NCBI RefSeq assembly: GCF_003031585.1
Contig: NZ_PWAA01000065.1
Location: 82,202-146,201 of the forward strand
Length of the DNA stretch: 64,000 nt
Reading direction: 5' to 3'
From: Thalassobius sp. I31.1
GTDB taxonomy: Bacteria; Pseudomonadota; Alphaproteobacteria; Rhodobacterales; Rhodobacteraceae
Shown: piece by piece, positions 9,338-18,722 of the stretch
Position numbering within the stretch: position 1 is the first letter of the stretch
Layout: every line of letters starts with the position of its first letter
Program-made: the position numbers and the translations under genes
The notes under the pieces: generated by a model
Seen by the model: only the letters and a program-made list of their open reading frames with translations
Database searches by the model: none
Told to the model about the DNA's origin: nothing

Positions 9338-10708
9338 ATGGCTGAGAAGAAGAATGACCTGATGGAATGGCTGGGTTTTGCGAACCCGCCAAAGTTTGTG
9401 AACGCCCCCTTGTTCGGCAAAATCCTGGGATTTCTGATCTCAGTTCTTTGCTTTGTCCTGGTTGGATTGATGCTCCTGATCATTGCAAAATTCACGGCCG
9501 CAGCGATCTCAGGAGATTTTACTGAGAACGACAGTGGGGCGAGAGCCCTTCGCGAGCTGGGCACAGTGATCCTGGCACTATTTGGCGCTCCCTTCCTCAT
9601 CTGGCGCACAGTGATTGCCAGTAAGCAGGCGCATACGGCTGAGCAAGGCCTCTATACAGATCGCATCGCCAAAGCGGTCGAACAGATTGGCGCGGACAAG
9701 GTGGTGAAGCGGCATGTTCGCGATTACTCGGGTTCGCCTGTGTACGAAACGAAAGCTCAACCACAACAACCCCAAGATATTAGTATTGGAATGCCGCCTT
9801 TAGCATCCGAAAGATTTTTTGAGCATCGGAGTGATATTCCTGAACTGGACAGAAGTAAGCCCGTTTATACCGAAGAGACTGCTCCCAATCTGGAAGTTCG
9901 AATTGGCGGACTACTTGCCCTAGAGCGCATTGCCCGTGACAGCCTTGATGATCATATAACCGTCATGGAAATTATCTGCGCATACGTTCGGGAGAACTCT
10001 CCGGTGAGGAGCCTACAGCCTAAGAAAGCTCCATTCAGAAGAAAGAACCCTCGAAGTGACATCCAGATAGCGATTTCGATCTTAGGAAGGCGGTCTCCAT
10101 CACAGGTCTCAATCGAAGCAGCTCGCAAGTTTCGCATCGACCTTAGAAGCTGCGATCTGGATGGCCTGATGTTTGAGGGTGGAGACTTCTCAGGAGGGCT
10201 ATTTTCGGATTCTCGGATTGAGTCTAGCTTCATGCGAAACTGCAATCTGGAAGGCGCCATTTTTATCAATAGTCTTATTCATGCAACCGAATTCTATGGT
10301 GCCATCCTAGACGGCGCACGATTTGACGATAGTGAAATAGCCGACATCCAACGCTTCTCCAATCCTTTCAGCGCGAAAAGCTTCAAAGGAATATGCCTGT
10401 TCGGTGCAAAGCTGTCGGGGAACATAAACTTAACGCCGAAAAAATTGAGCCATACAATTGGTAACGGTAATACAATCCTTCCGAAGATCATGACACCAGG
10501 GCGGGATCATGCCATTGAAATTACCGAGCAGCTTGAAGAAGCAACATACAACGAGGATGCGGGGCAAATAGAGCGGCTTACAGCACGACTAAGTGGCTCA
10601 GGGTATGAAAACTGGACCAATTTTGAGAATGGGGATCTATACAATCAAGAACAACTTCGTGAGATGCATAAACGGTTAAACGTTAGTTATTGGCCCCACA
10701 ATGAATGA
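9338..10708 (+). CDS. Membrane-anchored pentapeptide-repeat protein
   Basis: A 456-residue protein with two N-terminal membrane helices (about residues 24-56 and 68-92), a middle region matching a segment commonly seen in such proteins (TDRIAKAVEQIGADK, then VRIGGLLALERIARDS and MEIICAYVREN), and a pentapeptide-repeat domain at about 265-370 (for example SCDLDGLMFEGGDFSGGLF). The repeats form a right-handed quadrilateral helix in known structures. Target and function are unknown. Base composition is visibly more AT-rich than in the flanking nar and serS genes, suggesting horizontal acquisition. It stands alone on its strand, with the 11-bp repeats in its upstream region. Confidence 0.8.
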   Translation: MAEKKNDLMEWLGFANPPKFVNAPLFGKILGFLISVLCFVLVGLMLLIIAKFTAAAISGDFTENDSGARALRELGTVILALFGAPFLIWRTVIASKQAHTAEQGLYTDRIAKAVEQIGADKVVKRHVRDYSGSPVYETKAQPQQPQDISIGMPPLASERFFEHRSDIPELDRSKPVYTEETAPNLEVRIGGLLALERIARDSLDDHITVMEIICAYVRENSPVRSLQPKKAPFRRKNPRSDIQIAISILGRRSPSQVSIEAARKFRIDLRSCDLDGLMFEGGDFSGGLFSDSRIESSFMRNCNLEGAIFINSLIHATEFYGAILDGARFDDSEIADIQRFSNPFSAKSFKGICLFGAKLSGNINLTPKKLSHTIGNGNTILPKIMTPGRDHAIEITEQLEEATYNEDAGQIERLTARLSGSGYENWTNFENGDLYNQEQLREMHKRLNVSYWPHNE

Positions 10709-10746
10709 TCCAATTAAAATCTCATCCTAAGCACGGATGTTTTGCC

Positions 10747-10789
10747 CCCTCCCGTGGGGAGGGTCGGGCGCTGCCCGGGCAAGCCGGGC
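10747..10789. repeat. Paired GC-rich hairpins between the pentapeptide gene and serS
   Basis: CCCTCCC-GTG-GGGAGGG (10747-10763) is followed by GCCCGG-GCAAG-CCGGGC (10773-10789). They could terminate the upstream gene, although no T-run follows either stem, or be a copy of a dispersed palindromic element. Confidence 0.5.
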
Positions 10790-10885
10790 GGGTGGTCAGA
10801 TGCACATTCAAACGGCCCGTTTCCCCCCGCGTAAAAAGCGTTATAACACTCCCATAACGATTCACTTTAATCAGGAACCTGACAG

Positions 10886-12178
10886 ATGCATGACATCCGG
10901 TTGATCCGCGAAAATCCCGAAGCTTTTGATGCGGCCATGGCGCGCCGGGGGCTCTCTGGTGTGTCATCTCAGGTTCTGGCGATTGACACTGCACGCCGCG
11001 CAAAGATCCAGGCGGCAGAAGAAGCCCAGGCAGAGCAGAACAAAGCCTCCAAACTTGTGGGTGCTGCGAAAGCCAAAGGCGATGAGGCAGAATTTGAACG
11101 TCTGCGCGCGCTTGTTTCTGCGAAGAAGGCTGAGGTTGCGGCGCTGAATGATGAGGCGAAGCTTGAGGATAAGAAGCTTTACGATCTGCTGATGGCCACG
11201 CCAAACACCCCGCATGATGATGCACCGGATGGGGACGACGAAGATGATAACGTCGAGATCCGCCGCTGGGGCACGCCAAAGGAATTCGCGTTTAAGCCGA
11301 AGGAGCATTATGAGCTGGCCTGCGTGCAGGAGGGGCTTGATTTTGAAACCGGTGCGAAACTGTCTGGTGCGCGTTTTGCCGTGATGTCTGGTGCGGTGGC
11401 CCGTCTGCACCGGGCTTTGGCGCAGTTCATGCTGGAGCTGCACACAGAGGAACATGGTCTGACTGAGACCTGGACCCCGGTTCTGGTGCGCGAAGAGATG
11501 ATGTATGGCACAGGCCAGCTGCCGAAATTTGGCGAGGACAGCTATAAGACGACGGAAGGCATGTGGCTGATCCCGACGTCTGAGGTGACGCTGACCAATA
11601 TCGTGAATGGCGAGACCCTGGCTGAAGATTACCTGCCGCGCCGCTACTGTGCGCATACCCAGTGTTTCCGGTCTGAGGCCGGTTCTGCGGGCCGTGACAC
11701 CGCGGGTATGCTGCGTCAGCACCAGTTTGAAAAGGTTGAGATGGTGTCTGTGACCCATCCGGATAAATCCATGGAAGAGCATGACCGCATGACACACTGT
11801 GCAGAGGCCGTATTGGAGCGTCTGGAAATTCCGTACCGCACGGTTGTTCTCTGTACCGGTGATCTGGGGGCTGGCATGCGAAAGACCCATGATATCGAGG
11901 CCTGGCTGCCTGGTCAGGACACCTATCGCGAGATTTCTTCCTGTTCCGTTGCCGGTGATTACCAGGCGCGTCGTATGAATGCGCGGTTTAAGCCTGCGGA
12001 AGGTGGCAAGCCAGAGTTTGTGCATACCCTGAACGGATCTGGTGTGGCTGTCGGGCGCTGCCTGATTGCGGTTCTGGAAAATGGTCAGCAGGAAGATGGA
12101 TCAGTGCGGCTGCCCGAAGCCCTGCGTCCGTTTATCGGCGACAAGACCATGATTACTGCTGAGGGTAAGCTGGCCTGA
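10886..12178 (+). CDS. serS: Seryl-tRNA synthetase
   Basis: Class II aminoacyl-tRNA synthetase that charges tRNA-Ser and tRNA-Sec. The 430 residues show the N-terminal coiled-coil arm (about 30-105) that contacts the tRNA long variable arm, then the catalytic core with motif 2 ([25 protein letters not shown]) and motif 3 ([18 protein letters not shown]). AGGAA lies before the ATG at 10886. It is a housekeeping gene with normal length. Confidence 0.98.
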   Translation: MHDIRLIRENPEAFDAAMARRGLSGVSSQVLAIDTARRAKIQAAEEAQAEQNKASKLVGAAKAKGDEAEFERLRALVSAKKAEVAALNDEAKLEDKKLYDLLMATPNTPHDDAPDGDDEDDNVEIRRWGTPKEFAFKPKEHYELACVQEGLDFETGAKLSGARFAVMSGAVARLHRALAQFMLELHTEEHGLTETWTPVLVREEMMYGTGQLPKFGEDSYKTTEGMWLIPTSEVTLTNIVNGETLAEDYLPRRYCAHTQCFRSEAGSAGRDTAGMLRQHQFEKVEMVSVTHPDKSMEEHDRMTHCAEAVLERLEIPYRTVVLCTGDLGAGMRKTHDIEAWLPGQDTYREISSCSVAGDYQARRMNARFKPAEGGKPEFVHTLNGSGVAVGRCLIAVLENGQQEDGSVRLPEALRPFIGDKTMITAEGKLA

Positions 12179-12192
12179 TCTTACAGATCCCT

Positions 12193-12224
12193 GTGACAGG
12201 CGAAGCGCCGTTTTTGCCTGTCAC
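12193..12224 (+). terminator. Nested hairpins after serS
   Basis: GGCG-AAG-CGCC followed by GTTTTT (12199-12215) forms a small intrinsic terminator. It lies inside the loop of a second, larger stem, GTGACAGGC (12193-12201) with GCCTGTCAC (12216-12224). The two stems share bases and are mutually exclusive. Confidence 0.65.
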
Positions 12225-12256
12225 CTTCACGCATATCAAAAGCCGGAATTCTTCTC

Positions 12257-12700
12257 ATGGCTGCCGAATACATCTGTACAACAAATCCCGATGACTTCCA
12301 AAGTTGGACCTGGTTTCAGGAATACAGAGCCATGCGCGCCAAAAGTGATGCGTATCTGGCTGCGGGTGGGAAACCCATAATAAGTCCCAAAATTTATGCA
12401 GAACCATTACCGGTTGAGCTTGGGTTACAGTTTTCTGAATGGGTGATGGCCACACCAGAAGTCCGCGATATGGTGTACCGTCGGTTCGTCTGCGGTGACT
12501 ATGATAATGAACGGGAAGGCGCTCTGCTCAGAGACGCTGAAGAGTATTTTATTTCTGTTCATTCCGCAGATGGAGGAGCATTTGGAGCGCCATGGCGGCC
12601 ATTAGGGAAGGTTATTACCGGTGAAATTTCAGAGGTTAGGTCCCAGGGGTATAAAGACCTGCTCTTGGCATCCGCATGGGCGTTTAAGTCAGATAAATAA
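12257..12700 (+). CDS. Hypothetical protein, 147 residues
   Basis: Not recognised. It encodes a soluble acidic protein without signal peptide or membrane segment, with a tryptophan/tyrosine-rich N-terminus (FQSWTWFQEYRAMRA). Codon use is plausible and somewhat more AT-rich than serS. It is an isolated gene between serS and a palindromic repeat element. Confidence 0.6.
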   Translation: MAAEYICTTNPDDFQSWTWFQEYRAMRAKSDAYLAAGGKPIISPKIYAEPLPVELGLQFSEWVMATPEVRDMVYRRFVCGDYDNEREGALLRDAEEYFISVHSADGGAFGAPWRPLGKVITGEISEVRSQGYKDLLLASAWAFKSDK

Positions 12701-12790
12701 GAGCATTTCTCCCGCCTGTTTTTCATTCTAACGAATGTAAACAGTTGGGCCGGGCGCGCTGTGTGCGTGATTTTTCGCAGAAAAATCGAA

Positions 12791-12840
12791 GGGGGCCAGC
12801 CCCCGTTCCTGCGGACCTCCTCCGGAGTATTTCAGGAAAG
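12791..12840 (+). repeat. Dispersed palindromic element, copy A
   Basis: GGGGGC-CA-GCCCCC (12791-12804) is followed by a tail containing CTCCGGAGTATTTCAGGAA. A second copy in opposite orientation lies at about 27375-27409. The palindrome can act as a terminator for the hypothetical gene upstream, but the conserved tail points to a genome-wide repeat family. Confidence 0.6.
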
Positions 12841-12851
12841 ATGAAAATGGG

Positions 12852-13436
12852 TTAAGTCAAATCAGATTTCGCGACCAACCCGTCCCCACGCCAGGGGATC
12901 AGCGCCAGAAGTGGGCCGGGCGTCATGTCGAGGGCGTGTTTCTGGTGCGGGGCGTGGTGGATGGTGTCGCCGGGGCCGGCAAGGCGTGGGGGGTGACCTT
13001 CGGAATGGAAGATCGCGCTGCCGGCCAGAACGCAGTAGATTTCTTCCGGGGCGTGGCTGTGTTCGGGGTAGGTAAGCCCCTGCCCCCAATACCCGAAGGT
13101 CACGCGGGCTGTGTCTGACACGAACATGCCTTCGGGTGAAATCAGGTTCAGCCAGGCGTAATTACTCAGGAAGTCGCGGGAAAATCCGTCAGCCTCTGTA
13201 TAGGTCTGTTGCCAGTGCAGGCGATCCGCAAGGTGCGCGATTTGTGTGACCAGGGGACGGGTCAGGTCATTCGCCAGCGGGATGCAGGCGGCCAGATCTA
13301 CGCCACGGGGTGGTTCTTCGGGGTGTGGTGGCACAAAACCATAGCTGTCGCGCCTCTGATCAAAGAAATCCGCTGCCCCCGGGAAACCCTGAGCGAGCAT
13401 ACCTGTGACGTCATTAAACAGCGCATCAAATTCCAT
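12852..13436 (-). CDS. DMSP lyase family cupin (DddQ/DddL-like)
   Basis: The 194-residue single-domain cupin carries the complete first cupin motif G(X)5HXH(X)3E(X)6G: Gly120, His126, His128, Glu132, Gly139, with Tyr134 between. The second motif region GPGDTIHHAPHQKHALDMTPG has the His and Ala-Leu-Asp-Met-Thr arrangement seen in DMSP lyases of the DddL/Q/W group. These enzymes split dimethylsulfoniopropionate to dimethylsulfide and acrylate with a metal and a catalytic tyrosine. Length is close to DddQ (about 200 residues). Substrate is inferred from family; related sequences may act on other compounds. There is no signal peptide. Confidence 0.75.
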   Translation of the reverse strand: MEFDALFNDVTGMLAQGFPGAADFFDQRRDSYGFVPPHPEEPPRGVDLAACIPLANDLTRPLVTQIAHLADRLHWQQTYTEADGFSRDFLSNYAWLNLISPEGMFVSDTARVTFGYWGQGLTYPEHSHAPEEIYCVLAGSAIFHSEGHPPRLAGPGDTIHHAPHQKHALDMTPGPLLALIPWRGDGLVAKSDLT

Positions 13437-13506
13437 CCCGGCCCCCTATTTTCCCTGACCCAACAGGGTTTCGGGACAAATAGCAAGGGCCGGAATGGGG
13501 GATGGA

Positions 13507-13872
13507 TCAGCCCTGGGCTTCGAAGTTATCTTCGCGCAGCAGGGCCTGGCCGTCCGGCTGCATCACCCAGAGTTCGCGGGTGATGATGCCGTGGGCGTTG
13601 TTCATGGTCCAGGAGGCGGAAATCACGGCTTCGTTCTCGTTCAGAACTTCAACTTTCGCATCGGTATAAGCCACATCGGCGAACCCTTTGGACACAAGAT
13701 CGTCCCAAAACGCCTGAATTTCGGCCCGCCCCCGGAAGGTGCCAAACGGGGCGGCTGTCATGACCGCATCTTCTTCATAACAGGCGGCGCAGCCTGCGCC
13801 ATTGCCGCTGTTAAAAGCTGTTTTCCATTCTGCCAGTTTCGCCAGTGCTGCGGTTTCAATCGCTGTGGTCAT
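13507..13872 (-). CDS. SnoaL-like/NTF2-fold protein
   Basis: A small alpha-beta protein (about 121 residues) of the SnoaL-like/DUF4440 type: an N-terminal helix with ALAKLAEWKTAFNSGNGAGCAACYEEDAVMTAAPFGTFRGRAEIQAFWDDL is the family hallmark. The start is placed at 13872 because AAAGGAA lies just upstream; a longer frame to 13929 adds an unlikely cysteine-free leader. Substrate is unknown. It is transcribed divergently from the LysR gene, the usual arrangement for a regulated target. Confidence 0.8.
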   Translation of the reverse strand: MTTAIETAALAKLAEWKTAFNSGNGAGCAACYEEDAVMTAAPFGTFRGRAEIQAFWDDLVSKGFADVAYTDAKVEVLNENEAVISASWTMNNAHGIITRELWVMQPDGQALLREDNFEAQG

Positions 13873-13934
13873 CGTCACATTCCTTTTGTTTCTTAAGGCA
13901 TATGTCGCCTGCCGCCCGGTCTGAAACAAGCTTG

Positions 13935-13949
13935 ATTATTTAAAATAAT
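13935..13949. promoter_or_regulatory. Candidate LysR operator
   Basis: ATTATTT-A-AAATAAT is a perfect 15-bp palindrome of the T-N11-A type in the 96-bp divergent region, directly preceded by CAAGCTTG (13927-13934). It is the best candidate site for the neighbouring LysR protein. Confidence 0.5.
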
Positions 13950-13968
13950 AGTTTAACAAAATTACACA

Positions 13969-14820
13969 ATGAAACTGAACCCAAACGACCTTCTGATCTT
14001 TCTGACGATCACTGAAACCCGCAGTATTACTGAGGCCGCGGCACGCAGCGGGCTGACGAAGTCGGCGGTCAGCCAGGCTTTGAAACGTCTGGAGGATGCG
14101 ATTGGGGCGAAATTGCTGTTTCGCACGACGCGATCGCTGTCGCTGACAGAAGCGGGCATGCGCCTGCTGCCCATGTGCCGGAAGATGCGCGAGGCGCAGC
14201 AGGAAATTGATACAGCCATCGCGGATCTGACGGATAAAAGCGCATCCCTGACCGTGACCGCACCCCATGCGCTGTGTCAGCCGTTGCTGATCCCGCTGCT
14301 GGCCCAGGTCACGGATACAGATATTCGTGTGATTGCCGATGATGCGGCCCTGAACCTTGTGGACCACCAGATTGATCTGGCGATCCGTGTTGGCGCCCCT
14401 GCCCCGCAATCGGCGCAGAGCACACGGATCGGCACGCTGAATGAAAGCCTCTGGGCGTCGGACGCTTTGGTTCAACACATGGGAGGTGTTCCCGGCGATC
14501 TTCAGGATCTGGCAGCCTGGCCCCATGCGGCCAATGACTGGCAGGGCAGCCCCTTGCGCTATCCGCTGGAAAACGGCGGCGTTCTGACCGCCCATCCCCG
14601 CTTTCGCTGCAACACGGCGCATGGCTTGCAGGAATTCATCACACAGGGCATTGCTGTGGGCTTGCTGCCGGATATTCTGGCACAGACCGATCCCCGTCTG
14701 ACACGGCTGGTGCCGATCTCACAAAGCCCGGTTTACGCCCTGCATCAACACGGCAAAACACCCCCACCGGGATTGCGGGACCTTATTCAGGCTCTGCGTA
14801 GCAGGCTGAAACAGATCTGA
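13969..14820 (+). CDS. LysR-family transcriptional regulator
   Basis: The 283-residue protein has the N-terminal winged helix-turn-helix of LysR regulators (NDLLIFLTITETRSITEAAARSGLTKSAVSQALKRLEDAIGAKLLFRTTR) and a C-terminal effector-binding domain from about residue 90. The divergent SnoaL-like gene and the palindrome between them make it a likely regulator of that gene and of itself. The effector is unknown. Confidence 0.93.
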   Translation: MKLNPNDLLIFLTITETRSITEAAARSGLTKSAVSQALKRLEDAIGAKLLFRTTRSLSLTEAGMRLLPMCRKMREAQQEIDTAIADLTDKSASLTVTAPHALCQPLLIPLLAQVTDTDIRVIADDAALNLVDHQIDLAIRVGAPAPQSAQSTRIGTLNESLWASDALVQHMGGVPGDLQDLAAWPHAANDWQGSPLRYPLENGGVLTAHPRFRCNTAHGLQEFITQGIAVGLLPDILAQTDPRLTRLVPISQSPVYALHQHGKTPPPGLRDLIQALRSRLKQI

Positions 14821-14875
14821 TCCACTATAAATGCCCCGGTTCGGAAAAACTGTCAGTCAGAGAGAGGTTCATTCC

Positions 14876-15604
14876 CTACGGGTCACACAGGCATTGCCAT
14901 TCACTGGCAAATCTATGGGCGAAAGCTTCACGTTCGGCGGAGGGACGTCTGAAATAGGCATCACCATGATCTTCCTGTCCCTTCAGGCGCAGATAGTCCA
15001 CCCAATGGCCAAATTCGTGTAGAAGTGTGCGACGAAACAGCGTGTTACCGATGCCGGTTTCGGTCAGAGAAATCTTGTATCCGCGTCGGTCTTCCGTAAT
15101 CTCATGCCCATCCTGTCTGAGACGGGCAAGCTCTTCCTGATCCATCAGTGTCAGCTTGCGGGGCCAGGACAATTCTGCGCCCACGCGCTGCGCTTCCAGC
15201 ATAAGCGCAGATCCCTTTGGTCCCGGATGCCCGGCAATTGAAAACTCTGCGTGGAACTGCATCCGGCCCCAGACGGGAAACTGCGAAATCTGTTTGTTCG
15301 TGGGCTGACGAAAGACCAACAGATCTGGAAGGGTAAAACCGGTCTCAGCCAATCTGGTAAGTGGGGCAAGGGCCACATCGGGCGAATTGCCAAAAGAAAA
15401 CCCCGGGCGGGTCTCTTCAATGATCAGCGCGATCTCTTGTCCTGCCAGAGCATGATGGGTCACAGCCACCTGCCCCAGGTTTTCATGCGCAAGATGCCAA
15501 GCCTGGCCGCGCTGGCGCGGCTCAGGGATACCCATCTTGTTGTCCTGCCCGTGGCCTGCGGCCCCTGTTCCGATTTTGCGGTTCCGGCGAACAGGATTAC
15601 GCAT
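14876..15604 (-). CDS. Zincin-like putative metallopeptidase
   Basis: The 242-residue protein carries LLHEFGHWVDYL near residue 195, an HExxH zinc site, and a downstream SAEREAFAHRFASE whose glutamates could give the third ligand, as in gluzincins. The rest is not recognised. It starts two bases after the der stop and is therefore probably in the der operon. No signal peptide is seen. Peptidase activity is inferred from the motif only. Confidence 0.65.
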   Translation of the reverse strand: MRNPVRRNRKIGTGAAGHGQDNKMGIPEPRQRGQAWHLAHENLGQVAVTHHALAGQEIALIIEETRPGFSFGNSPDVALAPLTRLAETGFTLPDLLVFRQPTNKQISQFPVWGRMQFHAEFSIAGHPGPKGSALMLEAQRVGAELSWPRKLTLMDQEELARLRQDGHEITEDRRGYKISLTETGIGNTLFRRTLLHEFGHWVDYLRLKGQEDHGDAYFRRPSAEREAFAHRFASEWQCLCDP

Positions 15605-15606
15605 GA

Positions 15607-17073
15607 TCAGCTGCCGTGAGGTTTCTTACCCAGGTGTTTGCGCAGACGCGAAGGTGTTGATTTCGTGCGGTCTTTATAGGGGTTGTCCTGGCTGCGCATC
15701 CAGAGACGGATCGGAATGCCGGGCATGTCGAAATCCACCCGCAAACCGTTCACCAGATAGCGTGTATAGCTTTCGGGCAGTTTTTCGGGCAGCGAACACA
15801 TGATGACAAAGCCAGGCGGGCGTGTACGCACCTGTGTCATATAGCGCAGTTTAATACGACGGCCAGACGGTGCGGGGGGCGGGTGCGCCTCAAGCATATC
15901 CATCAGCCAGCGGTTCAGTTTCGCAGTGGAAATCCGGCGGTTCCAGATGTCATGCACGCGCAGCACAGCTTCGCGCAGACGTTCCATACCACGGCCGGTT
16001 TTGGCGGAAATCGTGATCAGCGGCGCGCCTTTCAGCTGCGGCAGCAGACGGCCAAAGGATTCCTTGAGGTCTTTCAGCTTTTGCTGTTTTTCATCCTCAA
16101 TATCCCATTTGTTCACGGCAATAACCACGGCGCGGCCTTCGCGTTCCGCAAGGTCGGCGATGCGCAAATCCTGTTGTTCAAACGGGATCGCCGCATCCAG
16201 CAGAACCACCACGACTTCGGCAAATTTTACCGCGCGCAGACCATCGGCAACGGACAGCTTTTCAAGCTTTTCCTGCACTTTGGCTTTTTTGCGCATACCG
16301 GCGGTGTCAAACATCCGCACAGGTGTGTCGCCCCAGTCAAACCGCAGGGAGATCGCATCGCGGGTGATACCCGCTTCGGGACCGGTCAGCAGGCGTTCTT
16401 CGCCCAGCACCTGGTTGATAAGCGTGGATTTACCCGCGTTCGGGCGACCAACAACAGCGATCTGCAGCGGGCGGCCCGTTGTGAAATCGCGGCTTTTACC
16501 TTCGACTTCTGCGTCGGCTTCTTCATCCGTCAGCTCGACGTCGACGTCGGGCATTTCTTCCTGTTCTTTGGCTTCATAGGCGTCAGCCAGCGGCATCAGA
16601 ACCTGGTACAGATCTTCCATACCTTCGCCATGTTCGCCAGACAGGCGCAGAGGTTCACCAAGGCCAAGGGAATAGGCCTCAAGCCAGCCTTCTTCGCCAG
16701 CTTTGCCTTCAGATTTATTCGCGGCCAGAATCACGTGTTTTGCACTCTTACGCAGAATGTCTGCAAAGAGTTCATCCGTCGCCAGAACACCGTCACGTGC
16801 ATCAATCATGAACAGACAAATATCCGCCATCTCAGCGGCGCGTTCTGTCAGGCGGCGCATCCGGCCCTGAAGGCTGTCATCTGTCGCATCTTCCAGACCG
16901 GCGGTGTCGATCACGGTAAAGCGCAGATCCCCCAGGCGGGCCTCGCCTTCGCGCAGATCACGGGTCACGCCTGGCTGGTCATCAACAAGCGCCAGCTTCT
17001 GCCCGACAAGGCGGTTAAACAGGGTGGATTTCCCCACATTCGGACGGCCAACAATGGCGACGGTAAGTGTCAT
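15607..17073 (-). CDS. der: Ribosome assembly GTPase Der (EngA)
   Basis: This protein has two tandem GTPase domains: the first P-loop GRPNVGKST at residue 8, the second GRPNAGKST at about 210, switch motifs DTAG in both, and NKWD in the second. The first domain has NKSE instead of NKxD, a variation I recall from alphaproteobacterial Der. A KH-like C-terminal domain follows. Der acts in 50S subunit maturation. Length of 488 residues is normal. It is downstream of the bamB-like gene as in the yfgM-bamB-der order of E. coli. Confidence 0.97.
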   Translation of the reverse strand: MTLTVAIVGRPNVGKSTLFNRLVGQKLALVDDQPGVTRDLREGEARLGDLRFTVIDTAGLEDATDDSLQGRMRRLTERAAEMADICLFMIDARDGVLATDELFADILRKSAKHVILAANKSEGKAGEEGWLEAYSLGLGEPLRLSGEHGEGMEDLYQVLMPLADAYEAKEQEEMPDVDVELTDEEADAEVEGKSRDFTTGRPLQIAVVGRPNAGKSTLINQVLGEERLLTGPEAGITRDAISLRFDWGDTPVRMFDTAGMRKKAKVQEKLEKLSVADGLRAVKFAEVVVVLLDAAIPFEQQDLRIADLAEREGRAVVIAVNKWDIEDEKQQKLKDLKESFGRLLPQLKGAPLITISAKTGRGMERLREAVLRVHDIWNRRISTAKLNRWLMDMLEAHPPPAPSGRRIKLRYMTQVRTRPPGFVIMCSLPEKLPESYTRYLVNGLRVDFDMPGIPIRLWMRSQDNPYKDRTKSTPSRLRKHLGKKPHGS

Positions 17074-17192
17074 GATTCATTTCCCCGGACGGATAAGTCG
17101 CCCCGATACACCATATATGCAAGAAGCGAAAGGGGGCGTGGTATTTCGCCCCCTCTGCAAAAATCGCAATGCGCCCGTCAACGGGCCCCGCG

Positions 17193-18638
17193 TTACCGGT
17201 ATGCCAGCAACTGGCCTTTTGCGTTGACAACATAAAGCGTGCCATCAACAACCGCCATGGAGCTTGCAGCCCCGCCTGGCAGCGGTGTTTCAGAGATCAG
17301 GCTGCCATCTTCCGGCGAAAACGCCCGCAAGATCCCGTCACCAGATGCCACCATCACCTGCCCACCGGCAAGGATCGGGCCGAAATGCGGGTAAACGCTT
17401 TCGCGACGGCGCACTTTACGCGCTTCAAAATATGGAAGGAAAGCCCCCCAGACACGTTCACCTGTCGCAGCATCCAGACGCAGAAGCTCTGCCTGGTCTG
17501 ACACGGCAAAAACAGAATTGCCAGATGCCCAGACCGGGTTCATCGCCCCATCGGTGGCGGTCCAGATGCGTTCGCCGCTGGTCGCTTCCAGGGCCGCAAT
17601 CCGGCCCGCAGAGGATCCCACATAAACACGATCGCCTGAAATCACCGGATCGCCAGTGATATCAACCACTTCCGCATAGACACGCCCGCGTCGCTGCCCG
17701 ACAAGACTGGCCGCCCAGAGACGCACACCGCCCCGCGGGAAAGTCGCGTTCAGATCGCCAGAGGCATAAGGGAAGATTGCGATATTGTTGTTCACAGCCG
17801 GGCCTGCCCCGCCCGAGATACCGCTTTCAGACGGAATGCCCGGGATGTTCCATTGCACACGACCATCGGCCTTATCAATCGCCCAGGCTTTGCCGTCACG
17901 GGACACCACATAAACCAGATCGCCGTAAACGGTTGGCACCCCGGTTGCAGCCCCTTCCAGACGCTGCGTCCAGAGTTCATCACCGGTTGCGGCCTCAACC
18001 GCGACAAGCGTGCCAAAACCTGTTGTGACAAACAGGGTGCCGCCATCAATCGCAAGCCCGCCACCGCTGGCCGCGTCATTACTGTCAAAGCCCGGTGTCA
18101 TATCTTTCGACCAGAGCCGTTCACCACTGGCAGATGTCGCCACAAGCTGTGTCCGGCTGTCCAGCGTGAAGATACGGCCATCGGCCACCACAGGATCAGC
18201 GGTGATCTGATAGCGGCGGCTGTTGCCTGCGCCGATATCTGCGGACCAGATCAGTTCAGGTGTGCCGTTGAACGCCGGGTGCTGTACGCGGTGGCTGGCC
18301 GATCCGTTGCGGTGGGTCCAGCTTGCGTGATTGACCTGTGCGGGTGCGTTAAAGCCCACGGCACGGTTTTCACGCAGTACCCGGTCGCCAGAGCGTTCCA
18401 GTTCCTCGCGGGTTACACGGATTTCTGCGTCGGCATCCCCCGCTTCAAATTCCTGACTGACATCCGCAGTTGCGCGCAGATCATGGCGTTCACCTGGCAG
18501 GATCACTTCCCGCTTTGAACAGGCTGCCACCAGAATACCAGCCGCCATAAGCGCCATAACGGAAGCCCGGAAAGGCATATTGCTGCGCAGAGGCGCGTTG
18601 TTTGAACTGTTTTTCACGGTCTGACCTTTATCTGTCAC
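17193..18638 (-). CDS. bamB: BamB-like outer-membrane assembly lipoprotein (PQQ-type beta-propeller)
   Basis: A lipoprotein signal (MALMAAGILVAAC) with the acylated cysteine is followed by a beta-propeller of repeated blades carrying motifs such as GDLVYVVSRDGKAWAIDKADGRVQW and GDRVYVGSSAGRIAALEATSGERIW. BamB helps the Bam complex insert outer-membrane proteins. The start is uncertain: the GTG at 18638 has AAAGGGG upstream, while the ATG at 18578 gives a more typical short lipoprotein leader. It sits between the YfgM-like gene and der. Confidence 0.85.
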   Translation of the reverse strand: MTDKGQTVKNSSNNAPLRSNMPFRASVMALMAAGILVAACSKREVILPGERHDLRATADVSQEFEAGDADAEIRVTREELERSGDRVLRENRAVGFNAPAQVNHASWTHRNGSASHRVQHPAFNGTPELIWSADIGAGNSRRYQITADPVVADGRIFTLDSRTQLVATSASGERLWSKDMTPGFDSNDAASGGGLAIDGGTLFVTTGFGTLVAVEAATGDELWTQRLEGAATGVPTVYGDLVYVVSRDGKAWAIDKADGRVQWNIPGIPSESGISGGAGPAVNNNIAIFPYASGDLNATFPRGGVRLWAASLVGQRRGRVYAEVVDITGDPVISGDRVYVGSSAGRIAALEATSGERIWTATDGAMNPVWASGNSVFAVSDQAELLRLDAATGERVWGAFLPYFEARKVRRRESVYPHFGPILAGGQVMVASGDGILRAFSPEDGSLISETPLPGGAASSMAVVDGTLYVVNAKGQLLAYR

Positions 18639-18722
18639 GATCTGGCCCCTTTGCCTGAAATATGCCGCAGCCCTGCGGCCTTCTGCCCTGCAACCCGCAG
18701 AGCAGAGATTCACGTCATCAGA

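Noticed and set aside
15883..17235. Plus-strand open frame of 450 codons
   Set aside because: Antisense to der, low-complexity Phe/Gln/His-rich translation.
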